From NCBI GenBank assembly GCA_017622555.1, contig JAGAQV010000015.1, positions 26,486 to 90,485 of the forward strand: DNA of 64,000 bases, written 5' to 3'. Shown here in pieces: positions 15,519 through 25,217 of the stretch. The stretch is from Clostridia bacterium (lineage in GTDB: Bacteria; Bacillota; Clostridia; Oscillospirales; Acutalibacteraceae). The first letter of the stretch is position 1. Each line of letters begins with the position of its first letter. Made by a program: the position numbers and the translations under genes. The notes beneath the pieces are model-generated. The model was not told the origin of the DNA and did not search any database. It saw only the letters and a program-made list of their open reading frames with translations.

Positions 15519-16918
15519 AAGGAGGAAAAGGTCTGAAAGTAATTATAAGCAACGAAATAACAGTATATGAGCCAAGCGGTGAACTAACCAAATGGTGTAA
15601 GGAAAATCTCATTGTAAATAATCCAGAATGGGAGAAAAAATTTCGTATGAAGTTATGGCTCGGAGATACCCCCGAAAAACTATGGCTTTACAAAATAGAT
15701 GCTGGAGCGTTGATTTTACCGTTCGGTGTATTTAAGACGATTTATCCGATGATAGCCGGTGCAGAGATTACGCTTGATTTCCCCGACACAAGACCTGTCG
15801 ATTACAAAAGCACGATAAGTCTTTTCGACTATCAGCAACCGGCAGTAAACGCTTTATACTCGGCTGGTATGGGTATTCTTGAGTCAAAAGCTGGTAGTGG
15901 TAAAACACAAATGGGACTGGCTCTCGTAGCTCAACTCGGTTGTAAAACTTTGTGGCTAACCCATACTCACGATTTGTTAGACCAAAGCAAGAAACGAGCC
16001 GCCGAATATATGGATAGTTCTCTTTTCGGGGACATCACAAACGGCAAAGTAAACATCGGCAAAGGAATTACATTCGCAACCGTTCAAACCCTTGCTAAAC
16101 AAGATTTAACACAGTTTAGAACTACTTGGGATTGTATTATTGTTGATGAATGTCATAGAGTAGCTGGGTCGCCTACATCGTTAAATCAATTTGCAAAAGT
16201 TCTATCATCATTGGCTTGTCGTCATAAGTACGGACTATCAGCAACGGTACACCGGGCAGACGGTTTAACGAAATGTATTTTTATGTATCTTGGAAATATC
16301 GCCTATAAAGTTCCCGATTCAGCGGTTGCTGATAAGGTAATGACAGTAGGAATTGACCGCAGAGATACAGGAATTACAATCCATAAATCTTGTCTTGATA
16401 CTGACGGTACACTCGTTCACGCAAAGCTCGTCAATTATCTTGCTGGGAATACTCGTAGAAACTTCTGTATCGTTAATGACCTTATTGAGAACGAAGAACA
16501 TTCAAACTTAATATTGTCCGATAGACTTGAACATTTAAGGTGGCTAATGACGGCTCTACCCGATGAATTACAAGATTTATGCGTGATGATTGACGGCAAT
16601 ATGACGAGCAAGAAAGCAAAAGCCGAAAGACAACAGGCGATTGACGATATGCGAAGCGGTAAAAAGAGGTATTTGTTTGCGAGTTACAGACTTGCAAAGG
16701 AGGGGTTAGACATTCCCCGACTTGACAGATTATACCTTACCACTCCTCAAAAAGATTTTGCCGTAATAGTTCAAAGCGTGGGAAGAATTGCCCGAACATT
16801 CGAGGGCAAAACAGACCCGATATGCTACGACTATGTGGACGACATCGACTATTTGGAAAACGCTTATAAACAGCGTTGCCGACATTACCGTAAAAGCGGT
16901 TGTGAAATCTTAAAGTAA
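15500..16918 (+). CDS. Phage SF2 DNA helicase
   Basis: About 470 residues with superfamily-2 motifs: Walker A ESKAGSGKTQ, IIVDECHR (DExH box), SATVHRADG (motif III) and QSVGRIART (motif VI). A replication/recombination helicase of the phage early module. The best ribosome site (AAAGGAGG) lies inside the longest reading frame, so the real start may be the CTG near 15533 rather than ATG 15500. Confidence 0.88.
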   Translation: METSSLKGGKGLKVIISNEITVYEPSGELTKWCKENLIVNNPEWEKKFRMKLWLGDTPEKLWLYKIDAGALILPFGVFKTIYPMIAGAEITLDFPDTRPVDYKSTISLFDYQQPAVNALYSAGMGILESKAGSGKTQMGLALVAQLGCKTLWLTHTHDLLDQSKKRAAEYMDSSLFGDITNGKVNIGKGITFATVQTLAKQDLTQFRTTWDCIIVDECHRVAGSPTSLNQFAKVLSSLACRHKYGLSATVHRADGLTKCIFMYLGNIAYKVPDSAVADKVMTVGIDRRDTGITIHKSCLDTDGTLVHAKLVNYLAGNTRRNFCIVNDLIENEEHSNLILSDRLEHLRWLMTALPDELQDLCVMIDGNMTSKKAKAERQQAIDDMRSGKKRYLFASYRLAKEGLDIPRLDRLYLTTPQKDFAVIVQSVGRIARTFEGKTDPICYDYVDDIDYLENAYKQRCRHYRKSGCEILK

Positions 16919-16937
16919 GTATGAAAGGAGAAACGAA

Positions 16938-18335
16938 ATGGCAATTAAAATTTTAATCGGTGGCTCTCCTTGTACTTATTGGTCTATTGCACAAAAGAAC
17001 AATCGTGAAACCGAAGCCAGTGGTATGGGTTGGGAATTGTTTAAAAATTACCTCATAGCACGAGAAAAATTCAAACCCGATTATTTTCTTTACGAAAACA
17101 ACAAATCGGCAGCACAGCCAATTAAAGACCAAATTAGCCGTGAGTTAGGTGTTGACCTTATGTACATAAACTCGTCTTTGGTATCAGCACAAAACAGACA
17201 AAGGTTTTATGCTTTTAATTGGACTGTCGAGCAACCAGAGGACAGAGGTATTTTATTAAAGGACATTCTCGAAACAGGAGAAGATTTAACAGGTAACGAT
17301 AAGTCTTTTTGCCTCACATCATCATACGGCGGTGCAGTTCCGTGGAATACCATTGAGAGAAATCAACGAAATATGGTAGCTGAACGAATACCAGAGTACA
17401 GTTGTGAAAAATCAAGACCACTGACCGCTTCCTATGCTAACAAGAGTAGTACAGAGGGTAGTTTACCGAGTAATTGTTTCCCGGACAATCCAAACAAACA
17501 AGTTTGGGATATGATTGCCGAGCCTGTTCGAGTAGGAGATTTGCCGAACGCAAAAGGCGAAATAAGTGGTAGTCAAGCAACACGAATTTACAGTGTTGAC
17601 GGAAAGTCTGTAAATTTGGTAGCGAACGGAGGAGGACAAGGTGCTAAAACAGGCTTGTATGCCGTACCGACCGAAAGTGCGATGTTTACCCCTCCGCACG
17701 GCTGGAATAAAGGAATAATGTCATACGAGAAATCTCCCACCTTAACAACTCGAACGGCTACTCAACAGACAAGTGTTGTCATTCAAGATGCAAAAGTTGG
17801 TAAGAAAATAATTAAAGGTGAAAAGCCCCTTGCACTTATCAACAAGGTTTATGAGGTTAAAAACAACATCATAACGATAAACGGCAAGGAATACCCGATT
17901 AAACTTGCAGACGGCTTTTATATCATTCGTAAGTTGACCCCAATAGAGTGTGAGCGATTACAAACTCTCCCCGACAATTACACAAAAGCCGTAAGTAATG
18001 CTCAACGCTACAAAGGTTTAGGTAACGGCTGGACGGCAGAGGTTATTATTCATATTCTTAACGGCATTTTGAAAGATGTTCCGAAAGACGAAGAAATAAT
18101 TGTACTCTCTCTCTATGACGGCATCGGCACAGGGCGATATTGCTTTGACAAAATGGGTTTTACCAATGTCAAATATCACGCTTACGAGATTGACCCATAC
18201 CCTATCAAAGTGGCTATGGACAATTATTCCGACATCATACAACACGGCGATGCTTTTGCAGTCCGTGACGATGATTGGAAACCTCCACAGACTCGTTCGG
18301 AATGGCTTGACGAACTGTTGGAGGTAGAAGAATGA
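16938..18335 (+). CDS. DNA cytosine-5 methyltransferase, circularly permuted
   Basis: 465 residues. The catalytic motif IV (GGSPCTYWS) is at the extreme N-terminus, followed by ENN (motif VI) and SAQNRQRFYAF (motif VIII), a central recognition region, RKLTPIECERLQTLP and GLGNGWT (IX-X). Only then comes the SAM-binding motif I (LSLYDGIGTGRYCF...YEIDP) near residue 392. The motif order IV-X-I is permuted relative to canonical C5 enzymes. Probably protects phage DNA from host restriction. Confidence 0.85.
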   Translation: MAIKILIGGSPCTYWSIAQKNNRETEASGMGWELFKNYLIAREKFKPDYFLYENNKSAAQPIKDQISRELGVDLMYINSSLVSAQNRQRFYAFNWTVEQPEDRGILLKDILETGEDLTGNDKSFCLTSSYGGAVPWNTIERNQRNMVAERIPEYSCEKSRPLTASYANKSSTEGSLPSNCFPDNPNKQVWDMIAEPVRVGDLPNAKGEISGSQATRIYSVDGKSVNLVANGGGQGAKTGLYAVPTESAMFTPPHGWNKGIMSYEKSPTLTTRTATQQTSVVIQDAKVGKKIIKGEKPLALINKVYEVKNNIITINGKEYPIKLADGFYIIRKLTPIECERLQTLPDNYTKAVSNAQRYKGLGNGWTAEVIIHILNGILKDVPKDEEIIVLSLYDGIGTGRYCFDKMGFTNVKYHAYEIDPYPIKVAMDNYSDIIQHGDAFAVRDDDWKPPQTRSEWLDELLEVEE

Positions 18336-20908
18336 TAATTTATACCTACGACTTTGAAGTATTTAAGTATGATTGGCTTGTTGTTTTCAAGCGAATTACA
18401 GACGGAAAATACTTCATATACCACAACGACAATGCCGCAGTTAAACGCTTTATGCGAAATAACGGCGACAGTATTTTGGGCGGTTTTAATGAGAAACATT
18501 ACGACTGCCACATATTAAAAGCCGTAGCTTGTGGTGCAGATAACGCTTTAGTAAAAGAGATTAACGATTATATAATCGCTGGTAATCAAGGCTTCGACCA
18601 TTGGTTTATAAAACAAAATTACCTATGGTTTAACCATTTTGACATCAAAGACGATATGCAAAAAGGTCTTTCACTTAAAGCTATTGAGGGACATTTAGGA
18701 CTCAATGTTGAAGAAACAAGCGTTCCTTTCGATATTGACCGTCCTTTGACCCCCGAAGAACTTGAAATGACTATACATTATTGTAAACACGATGTCGATG
18801 TAGCCGAACATTTAATCAAAATACGAAAAGGTTATCTTGACGGCAAAATGGCTCTCGGTCGTATGAAAGATATACCCGACACAAAGTCGTTATACGCTAC
18901 AAATGCCAAGATAACAGCGATGTTCTTGGGTGCAACACAGCGTAAATGGAATGACGAACGAGAGTATAAATACCCAGAAAATCTAAATCGTGAGCGTATT
19001 CCCCCAGAGGTTTTTGATTTCTTTGAAAAAATACACGACTACTCAATACCGTCTAAAAAATTATTCAAAATGAAATTAAAAACAATGGTCGATGAATGTT
19101 TATTTGTTTACGGCTATGGAGGAATACACGGAGCAATACCGACCTATCAAGAGGAAGAACAAGGCACACGAATAATACGCAACTACGATGTGGCTTCGCT
19201 TTATCCCTCACTAATGATTTACTGTGGTTATACGAGCCGAAACATTGAATCGGCTGCGTTCTACGAAAAGGTATATCACGACAGGCTTGCCGCAAAAGCG
19301 AACGGCGACAAAAAGACGGCTAACACCTTAAAATTGTGCTTAAACACAACTTACGGTGCGATGCTAAACCAATACAACGGACTATTTGACCCTTTAATGG
19401 GGCGGTCAGTATGTATATCAGGACAATTATTTTTAACAGAGTTGGCTTGTGGTTATCTCGAAAAATGCAATACTGTGAAAATTATACAGATAAATACGGA
19501 CGGTGTAATGATTTCGTTCGATAAATCGGAATATGAAGCCGTTAAATCCGTAAATGCAGAATGGGAGAAACGAACACAATTCACTCTTGAAGAAGACGAA
19601 ATCCGCAAGGTCGTCCAAAAAGATGTAAATAACTACATAATTATCAAAAAAGACGGCTCTACAAAAGTCAAAGGTGGTTATTTGACTTATGGTATGTCAC
19701 AGGCTGGAGCTTGGAACATCAACAACAATGCAACTATTATCAAAAAAGCACTTTTGGAATATTTTGCTAACAATGTTCCTGTTGAAGAAACTATTTATGG
19801 TTGCAACGATATTTTTGAGTTCCAATTTATAGCAAAAGCCGGACAGAAATACAAAGAAGCGTATCACATCGTGGACGAAGAGAAAGTTCCTGTTCAAAAG
19901 GTAAACAGGGTTTATGCAACCAAAGACGAAAGATACGGTACTTTAAGCAAAGTCAAAGTTGTAGTCTGTGACGATGACGAGGAAGAACAGGAAAGGTCGC
20001 AAAAGATTGAGAGTTTACCCGAGCATTGCATCATTGACAACGATAACCACCTTACCATAGCGGAAGTGGACAAAGACTTTTACATTAGAGTAGCCCAAAA
20101 AAGAGTCAATGACTTTTTGGGAATTAAAACCAAGAAAGGTAGGAAAACAAAAATGGCAAACACATCTGCTGCCAAAAAGGCAACCGAACAAAAGACGGAG
20201 GGTATGAGCTTTTTAGAAAAACTGTTCTACCTCCAAAACCTAATGGACGAATACGAATGGGAAAAAGACGGCAAAAATATGCACCAAAAGTATAAGTTCA
20301 TTTCCGAAAAACAGTACAAGCACAACTTTAAGGCGGCTCGTAGAAAAGCCGGTCTTCTCTGGGAATGTGAGTGTTTAGGTGCGGTCTATATCCCTAATGT
20401 AAGCGACAAAATGCACCTTGTTAAAGCATCGTTCCTCGGTCGTTTGACCGACCCGAAATCTGGGGAATACAGGGAGTATCGCTTTGAGGGTACGGGTGCA
20501 GACAACGGCGACAAGGCTCTTTATAAAGCCTACACAGGCGGTCTTAAATTCTTCCTTGCAGACCAATATCTCGTTGCAGAGGGTAACGACCCCGAGTTTG
20601 ACGAGAGTGTTGACGAGGATAATAGCGAAGATACTGCTCCTGTTGTAGCATCAACAAAACCGGCTACAAACGAGGAACGCACCGAAATCAAGAACGAACT
20701 TACTGATAAAGATGCTCCGGCTACCAAGTTGCAGACAAATCAGCTTAAAAAGTCGTTGAAGATGTTGCGAGAGGCAGACCCGACACAAGAGGATTTTATT
20801 CAGCAAGTGGCAGAAGCAACTAACAATTTTACCGAAATCAGCAAAGCCAAATGTGAGAAACTTATGCTTAAAATCGGTGAAATGATTGACGAGGCTGGGG
20901 AGGAATAA
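18332..20908 (+). CDS. Family-B DNA polymerase fused to ERF-type annealase
   Basis: 858 residues. The N-terminal 3'-5' exonuclease region (YTYDFEVFKYDW, GGFNEKHYDCHIL) and the polymerase motifs YDVASLYPS (A), KLCLNTTYGAM (B) and INTDGVMI (C) define a phage family-B replicase. After about residue 605 the frame continues into a full ERF-like single-strand annealing protein. A ribosome site (AAAGGTAGG) and ATG at 20154 lie exactly at the junction, and a TAG occurs there in a neighbouring frame. The fusion therefore probably arose by a small indel that removed the polymerase stop. Confidence 0.85.
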   Translation: MIIYTYDFEVFKYDWLVVFKRITDGKYFIYHNDNAAVKRFMRNNGDSILGGFNEKHYDCHILKAVACGADNALVKEINDYIIAGNQGFDHWFIKQNYLWFNHFDIKDDMQKGLSLKAIEGHLGLNVEETSVPFDIDRPLTPEELEMTIHYCKHDVDVAEHLIKIRKGYLDGKMALGRMKDIPDTKSLYATNAKITAMFLGATQRKWNDEREYKYPENLNRERIPPEVFDFFEKIHDYSIPSKKLFKMKLKTMVDECLFVYGYGGIHGAIPTYQEEEQGTRIIRNYDVASLYPSLMIYCGYTSRNIESAAFYEKVYHDRLAAKANGDKKTANTLKLCLNTTYGAMLNQYNGLFDPLMGRSVCISGQLFLTELACGYLEKCNTVKIIQINTDGVMISFDKSEYEAVKSVNAEWEKRTQFTLEEDEIRKVVQKDVNNYIIIKKDGSTKVKGGYLTYGMSQAGAWNINNNATIIKKALLEYFANNVPVEETIYGCNDIFEFQFIAKAGQKYKEAYHIVDEEKVPVQKVNRVYATKDERYGTLSKVKVVVCDDDEEEQERSQKIESLPEHCIIDNDNHLTIAEVDKDFYIRVAQKRVNDFLGIKTKKGRKTKMANTSAAKKATEQKTEGMSFLEKLFYLQNLMDEYEWEKDGKNMHQKYKFISEKQYKHNFKAARRKAGLLWECECLGAVYIPNVSDKMHLVKASFLGRLTDPKSGEYREYRFEGTGADNGDKALYKAYTGGLKFFLADQYLVAEGNDPEFDESVDEDNSEDTAPVVASTKPATNEERTEIKNELTDKDAPATKLQTNQLKKSLKMLREADPTQEDFIQQVAEATNNFTEISKAKCEKLMLKIGEMIDEAGEE
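20154..20908 (+). CDS. erf: ERF-family single-strand annealing protein (internal start)
   Basis: 251-residue product if translation restarts at ATG 20154, which has its own AAAGGTAGG site. The core KYKFISEKQYKHNFKAAR, RKAGLLWE and GTGADNGDKALYKAYTG matches ERF recombinases, which pair complementary strands. It works with the YqaJ-type exonuclease encoded immediately downstream. The C-terminal third is acidic and linker-like. Confidence 0.75.
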
Positions 20909-20912
20909 TTAA

Positions 20913-21995
20913 ATGCGTGAATTTGTGGACAAGCATATTGAGATTGATATTCCTAAACGCTGTAAAAAGTTGACAGGTACTCGTTTCGCCTCCGTACTCG
21001 GTCTTGATAAATGGAATACTCCGTTTAAGACTTGGTGTGCTATTACCAAAACTTACGAAGACCCTTTTACCGACAACATCTATACCGTTGCTGGTAAGAC
21101 TATTGAGCCGAAGATTATAGCGTATTTGAACAAGGCATATTTCCTTAATTCCGTAAAATCTCCGACTGACATTTACGGAGAGGGATATTTTCAAAGAACA
21201 TTCGGAGATTTTTTCCCCGATGTTAAAGTTTTCGGCGGTATGTGGGATGCTCTCGTTTATTACGATGATGAAATTTCTGCGGTTGTAGAAATTAAAACAA
21301 CCAAGAGAGCAGAAGATTGGGCTGACGGCAAAGCACCTATTCACTATTCGTTACAGGCAGCGTTGTACGCTTATTTGCTCGGTGTTGATGATATTGTTAT
21401 GGTTGCTGCTTTTCTCGAAGATAAGGATTATCCTATCGACAACAAAGACGGTACATTCGATACTACACCGACAGAAAAGTTTGTACCGAGCGTGGACAAT
21501 ACCATAATCGACAATTTTTCACTCAAAGAGCGATTTCCCGATTTTGAAGACAGAATCGACAAAGCTATCGAATGGTGGCAGACCTATGTTGAAACAGGTA
21601 TTTCCCCAGACTTTGACGAAAAGAGAGATGCCGACATTCTTTCTGTATTGCGAACTAACACTATTTCAGCCGATACTGACATTATGGATTTAATCGCAGA
21701 AGCCGAAAAATTGTCGGAAGAAATCGCAGCAGTTCAATCTACTGTCGCAGATAAGGAAAGTCGCCTCAAGGATCTAAAAGACCTCATAAAAGAATACGGC
21801 TCTCGTCAGTTCCGAGAGGGCGATAAAAAGGTATCTTTCAAGTCCAATAAATACGAGTGGACTATCAGCCGTAGCTCTACTACGACTATTGACAAGACAG
21901 CACTCAAAAAGGACGGATTACTTGATAAGTATTCAAAGGTAAGCGAAACTATCAAACTTAATCCCCCTAAACTGATAGAAAAGGAGGAAAACTAA
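20913..21995 (+). CDS. YqaJ-like viral recombinase/exonuclease
   Basis: 360 residues of the lambda-exonuclease-like PD-(D/E)xK superfamily: GTRFASVLGLDKWNTPF, AGKTIEPKI, FGGMWDAL and AVVEIKTTKR. The C-terminal coiled segment (about 245-290) is typical of YqaJ proteins in phages. Resects DNA ends for the ERF annealase. Confidence 0.88.
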   Translation: MREFVDKHIEIDIPKRCKKLTGTRFASVLGLDKWNTPFKTWCAITKTYEDPFTDNIYTVAGKTIEPKIIAYLNKAYFLNSVKSPTDIYGEGYFQRTFGDFFPDVKVFGGMWDALVYYDDEISAVVEIKTTKRAEDWADGKAPIHYSLQAALYAYLLGVDDIVMVAAFLEDKDYPIDNKDGTFDTTPTEKFVPSVDNTIIDNFSLKERFPDFEDRIDKAIEWWQTYVETGISPDFDEKRDADILSVLRTNTISADTDIMDLIAEAEKLSEEIAAVQSTVADKESRLKDLKDLIKEYGSRQFREGDKKVSFKSNKYEWTISRSSTTTIDKTALKKDGLLDKYSKVSETIKLNPPKLIEKEEN

Positions 21996-21997
21996 TC

Positions 21998-22477
21998 GTG
22001 AAATTTGAAAAGTTTTTAAAATCTCTCGGCGGTCACGGAGTTATTTATACCAAGGGTACAGACCGTTGGTTAGCATCTACGACAGTTCTTGCTAAAATTC
22101 CCGACAGTATGGTTGGTGTGATTGCCGAAAAGATTACAGAAATTCCCGAGGGTCTGCGTTGTTTCATCGACAACGACATCAGTAACGACCCTTGCGAACT
22201 CGTTAAGGCGGTTATGCCTGTTGCAAATGGTGGTATAAAAGATTGTATTCGCATCTTTGCGACAGAGAGTGGCGACATTCGTATTCCTATCGCAAACGAT
22301 GAATACACGCTGATAGACCGCAGCGACCTTTTGGAAATCAACCGTACCTATAATTCGGTTGAAAACACTTTTGAACCGAAAGCTCTTATTGTACGAGAGT
22401 ACAATTCAAACCCAGACGAAGATGCCGAAATAGTGGGTATCATTTTCCCTGTATCAAATTTTAAGGAGGACAAGTAA
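21998..22477 (+). CDS. Phage hypothetical protein in the recombination module
   Basis: 159 residues, GTG start with AAGGAGG upstream. No recognised motif; a beta-rich pattern is likely (IRIFATESGDIRIPI). It lies between the exonuclease and SSB-like genes, so a replication or recombination accessory role is plausible by position only. Confidence 0.55.
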   Translation: MKFEKFLKSLGGHGVIYTKGTDRWLASTTVLAKIPDSMVGVIAEKITEIPEGLRCFIDNDISNDPCELVKAVMPVANGGIKDCIRIFATESGDIRIPIANDEYTLIDRSDLLEINRTYNSVENTFEPKALIVREYNSNPDEDAEIVGIIFPVSNFKEDK

Positions 22478-22479
22478 TT

Positions 22480-22941
22480 ATGGCTTGGAAATTATCACAA
22501 GGCGGTTTTAACATCGTACCAGAGGGAACACACATTTTTAAAATTACAGGTTGCGAGTGGGACGAAGATTTTGGAAAACTCGAACTCACACTCGAAACAG
22601 CAAACGGTTATAAGCATATCGAAAGATTTAGCTTGATTGACGAGAACGGAGAAATCAACGAAAAAGCAAACAATGCCTATTCTTTCTTCGCTCGTACTGC
22701 TCTTAACAATCCGTCACTTGACGAGATTGAGCATACAGACCTTATCGGTTGTTATATTAAAGCGACCGTTGAACACGAAAAGGTTAAGAGTAAGAAAGAC
22801 CCAGAGAAAACACTTACTTTTGCAAAACTCGGTGATAAAGAACCAGCAAGTGGTTTCGACAAAACTACCACTGCTGCACCTAAAACCGAAAAATCTGCTC
22901 CAAAAAGCAACAAGGTCAATCTTGACGAACTGTTAGGTTAG
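22480..22941 (+). CDS. SSB-like DNA-binding protein
   Basis: 153 residues. The N-terminal about 115 residues look like an OB-fold of the DUF669-type phage SSB-like family (GTHIFKITGCEW, GKLELTLETANGYKHIERF). The tail is low complexity and ends in LDELLG. Probably the single-strand binding protein of the replication module. Confidence 0.65.
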   Translation: MAWKLSQGGFNIVPEGTHIFKITGCEWDEDFGKLELTLETANGYKHIERFSLIDENGEINEKANNAYSFFARTALNNPSLDEIEHTDLIGCYIKATVEHEKVKSKKDPEKTLTFAKLGDKEPASGFDKTTTAAPKTEKSAPKSNKVNLDELLG

Positions 22942-22950
22942 TGATGTGCT

Positions 22951-22975
22951 GGGGGGGGGTAAGCACTTTTACCCC
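22951..22975 (+). promoter_or_regulatory. G9 tract and GGGGTAA/TTACCCC hairpin
   Basis: Nine consecutive G residues (22951-22959) overlap a 7-bp hairpin GGGGTAA...TTACCCC between the SSB-like gene and the next small gene. Possible weak terminator; the G-run could slip. Confidence 0.4.
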
Positions 22976-23002
22976 TCCCTGTACTCGCAGAAAGGTGTAA
23001 TT

Positions 23003-23113
23003 ATGAAAAGACTAAAACTATGGCTTATGCGAGGAAAGAAATGCCGTCATTGTTGCCTATGGTGTAGATACTTCGATGTGTGTGTACAAGAGTTGGGAGG
23101 CGAACAAAATTGA
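23003..23113 (+). CDS. Small cysteine-rich protein
   Basis: 36 residues with CRHCCLWCRYFDVC; start after AAAGGTG. Stop overlaps the primase ATG (TGATG). Possible metal-binding microprotein; not recognised. Confidence 0.5.
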   Translation: MKRLKLWLMRGKKCRHCCLWCRYFDVCVQELGGEQN

Positions 23114-25050
23114 TGCGATATATTAAACTCGGTAGCGACAAAAAGCCTATGGAGAAATTATCTAACGGTGGACACCCCCTTGCCGAAGTCGAAGATTTTG
23201 ACAATTTGGGTGTACTCGTACCAGAGCCTATGGTCGTGTTCGATTTTGACAGTCCTACCGATGCTGAAATCATACAAAACATAGTCGAAGAATTGGACAT
23301 ACATTGTAATATGATGAAAACAACACGAGGAGTCCATTTATGGTTTAAGTCGGACGAGCCGATGAAAAATCTTATCAAAACTCGTTGTGCTTGTGGTCTA
23401 TATTATGATGTGCGTTCGTGGGGTAAGTTGTGCTTTACTGTCGTTAAAAAAGACGGAGAGTGGAGAGAGTGGCTTCGTACATATAAACTTGACGACCTCG
23501 ACACTATTCCAGCGTGGTTAAGACCTCTTTCGTTCGGTAAATACAAATTTAAGGGTATGAAAGACGGTGACGGACGGAATCAAGCGTTATATGAGTACAT
23601 TCTTGTAATGCAACAAAAAGGCTATAATCGAGAGCAAATACGCAAAACTATCAAGATTATTAACCAGTTCGTATTCGGCGAATCATTGGAAGATTACGAG
23701 ATAGATACTATCTTGCGTGATGAGTCTTTTAAGTCCGAAGAAGAAATTGCTACCGATAATAGTTCCGCTTACTTCGATGAAGACGGAAAATTCAAACATA
23801 ACATATTTGCTAACGCTTTAATTCACGATATGCGTATTGTAACGATGAACGAAAGTATTTATGTTTATGAAGACGGCTATTACAAAAATTATTCAAGAGC
23901 CGGTCGCAGTATTGAAAGACGAATGATTGAAATGTACCCGAAAATCAAAACTGCACAGCGTACAGAAGTTTTGAATTATATCAAGATAATCACCTGTATT
24001 AAACCAGAAGATGTTGACCCTAACGAGTACATTATCAATCTTAAAAACACTCGTTTTGACCTCCGTACCAATAAACCCTTACCTTTTGACCCATCGATTA
24101 TAGAGTTTGCTCGCATTCCTGTAAATTATGACCCGAACGCTTATTGTGCTGACCTCGATAAATGTTTGAATAAGACATTTTGTGGCGATAGAGAGGTAAT
24201 CGACTTATTTGAAGAAATGGTCGGTTATATGCTTATTAAAAATTGTCGTTTCCGTAAAGGCTTTTTATGTTACGGTGGCGGTAGTAACGGTAAGAGTACA
24301 ATCCTTAATCTTTTGAAAAAGTTTATAGGAGAGGCAAACTGCTCCACTATTGAAATGGAAAAACTATCGGACAAATTCAAAACCGCAGAACTTGAAAACA
24401 AACTTGTAAACATTGGTGACGATATTAACCGAAAAGATATTACAGATACAGGCTTATTGAAAAAACTCTTTACAGGAGAAAGCGTTATGGTTGAACGCAA
24501 AAACTCACAGCCGTTTAATCTTAAATCATACGCTAAATTGATTTTCTCCTGTAATGAAATACCTCGTATCGCAGATAAATCTCACGGTATGTATTCCCGA
24601 CTGATGTTAATACCCTTTACAGCATCGTTCAGTTCTGCCGATGAAGACTTTGACCCTTTTATCGAAGACAAGATTACCACTGATGAGGCATTGTCGTATC
24701 TGTTGAATATGGGATTGAGAGGGTTAAGACGATTACTCGCAAATAACGATTTCACTTATCCGTCAGTAGTCAAAAAGGCACTCGAAACATACAAAACTGA
24801 TAACTCGACTGTCTTAACTTGGATAGCCGAAGAAAATATCGGTCTTGATACTATTATGGCTGACACCACTGACCGATTATTCTCGGAATTTAAGGATTGG
24901 TGTAGTCGCAGTGATATTAAATTCGGTGCATCTATTCGCACATTCCATAAAGAAATTGAGGAAAAATTCAATCTTACAAGAGTTCGCACACGAAAACCTA
25001 ACGGCGAAAGTAACGAGCGTTCTTGGAAGTTTGTCGTAAATTTAGATTAG
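23113..25050 (+). CDS. D5-type primase-helicase
   Basis: 645 residues. The N-terminal part has a prim-pol-like acidic motif (FDFDSPTD) and TTRGVHLWFK. The centre is a D5_N-like region (YDPNAYCADLDKCLN), then an SF3 helicase with Walker A YGGGSNGKST and LVNIGDDINRKD. The C-terminus is winged-helix-like. Primes and unwinds the phage DNA for the family-B polymerase. Confidence 0.88.
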   Translation: MRYIKLGSDKKPMEKLSNGGHPLAEVEDFDNLGVLVPEPMVVFDFDSPTDAEIIQNIVEELDIHCNMMKTTRGVHLWFKSDEPMKNLIKTRCACGLYYDVRSWGKLCFTVVKKDGEWREWLRTYKLDDLDTIPAWLRPLSFGKYKFKGMKDGDGRNQALYEYILVMQQKGYNREQIRKTIKIINQFVFGESLEDYEIDTILRDESFKSEEEIATDNSSAYFDEDGKFKHNIFANALIHDMRIVTMNESIYVYEDGYYKNYSRAGRSIERRMIEMYPKIKTAQRTEVLNYIKIITCIKPEDVDPNEYIINLKNTRFDLRTNKPLPFDPSIIEFARIPVNYDPNAYCADLDKCLNKTFCGDREVIDLFEEMVGYMLIKNCRFRKGFLCYGGGSNGKSTILNLLKKFIGEANCSTIEMEKLSDKFKTAELENKLVNIGDDINRKDITDTGLLKKLFTGESVMVERKNSQPFNLKSYAKLIFSCNEIPRIADKSHGMYSRLMLIPFTASFSSADEDFDPFIEDKITTDEALSYLLNMGLRGLRRLLANNDFTYPSVVKKALETYKTDNSTVLTWIAEENIGLDTIMADTTDRLFSEFKDWCSRSDIKFGASIRTFHKEIEEKFNLTRVRTRKPNGESNERSWKFVVNLD

Positions 25051-25061
25051 AGGTGTAAATA

Positions 25062-25217
25062 ATGGGATTAGCAAGACAATTAAAAAGAAAACAGCAGTTG
25101 AAAGAAATCCGCAATTCGTGGTGTACTAAATGTGGAACAAAACTTAAAGTTCGCAAGGGCAAAGCCGTATGTGATAAATGCGGTGCAGAATATGGAAAGG
25201 TGCGTGATAGAGTATGA
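25062..25217 (+). CDS. Small zinc-ribbon protein
   Basis: 51 residues: basic helix (LARQLKRKQQLKEIRN) then CTKCG...CDKCG, a probable zinc ribbon. ATGA overlap with the next gene. Confidence 0.6.
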   Translation: MGLARQLKRKQQLKEIRNSWCTKCGTKLKVRKGKAVCDKCGAEYGKVRDRV

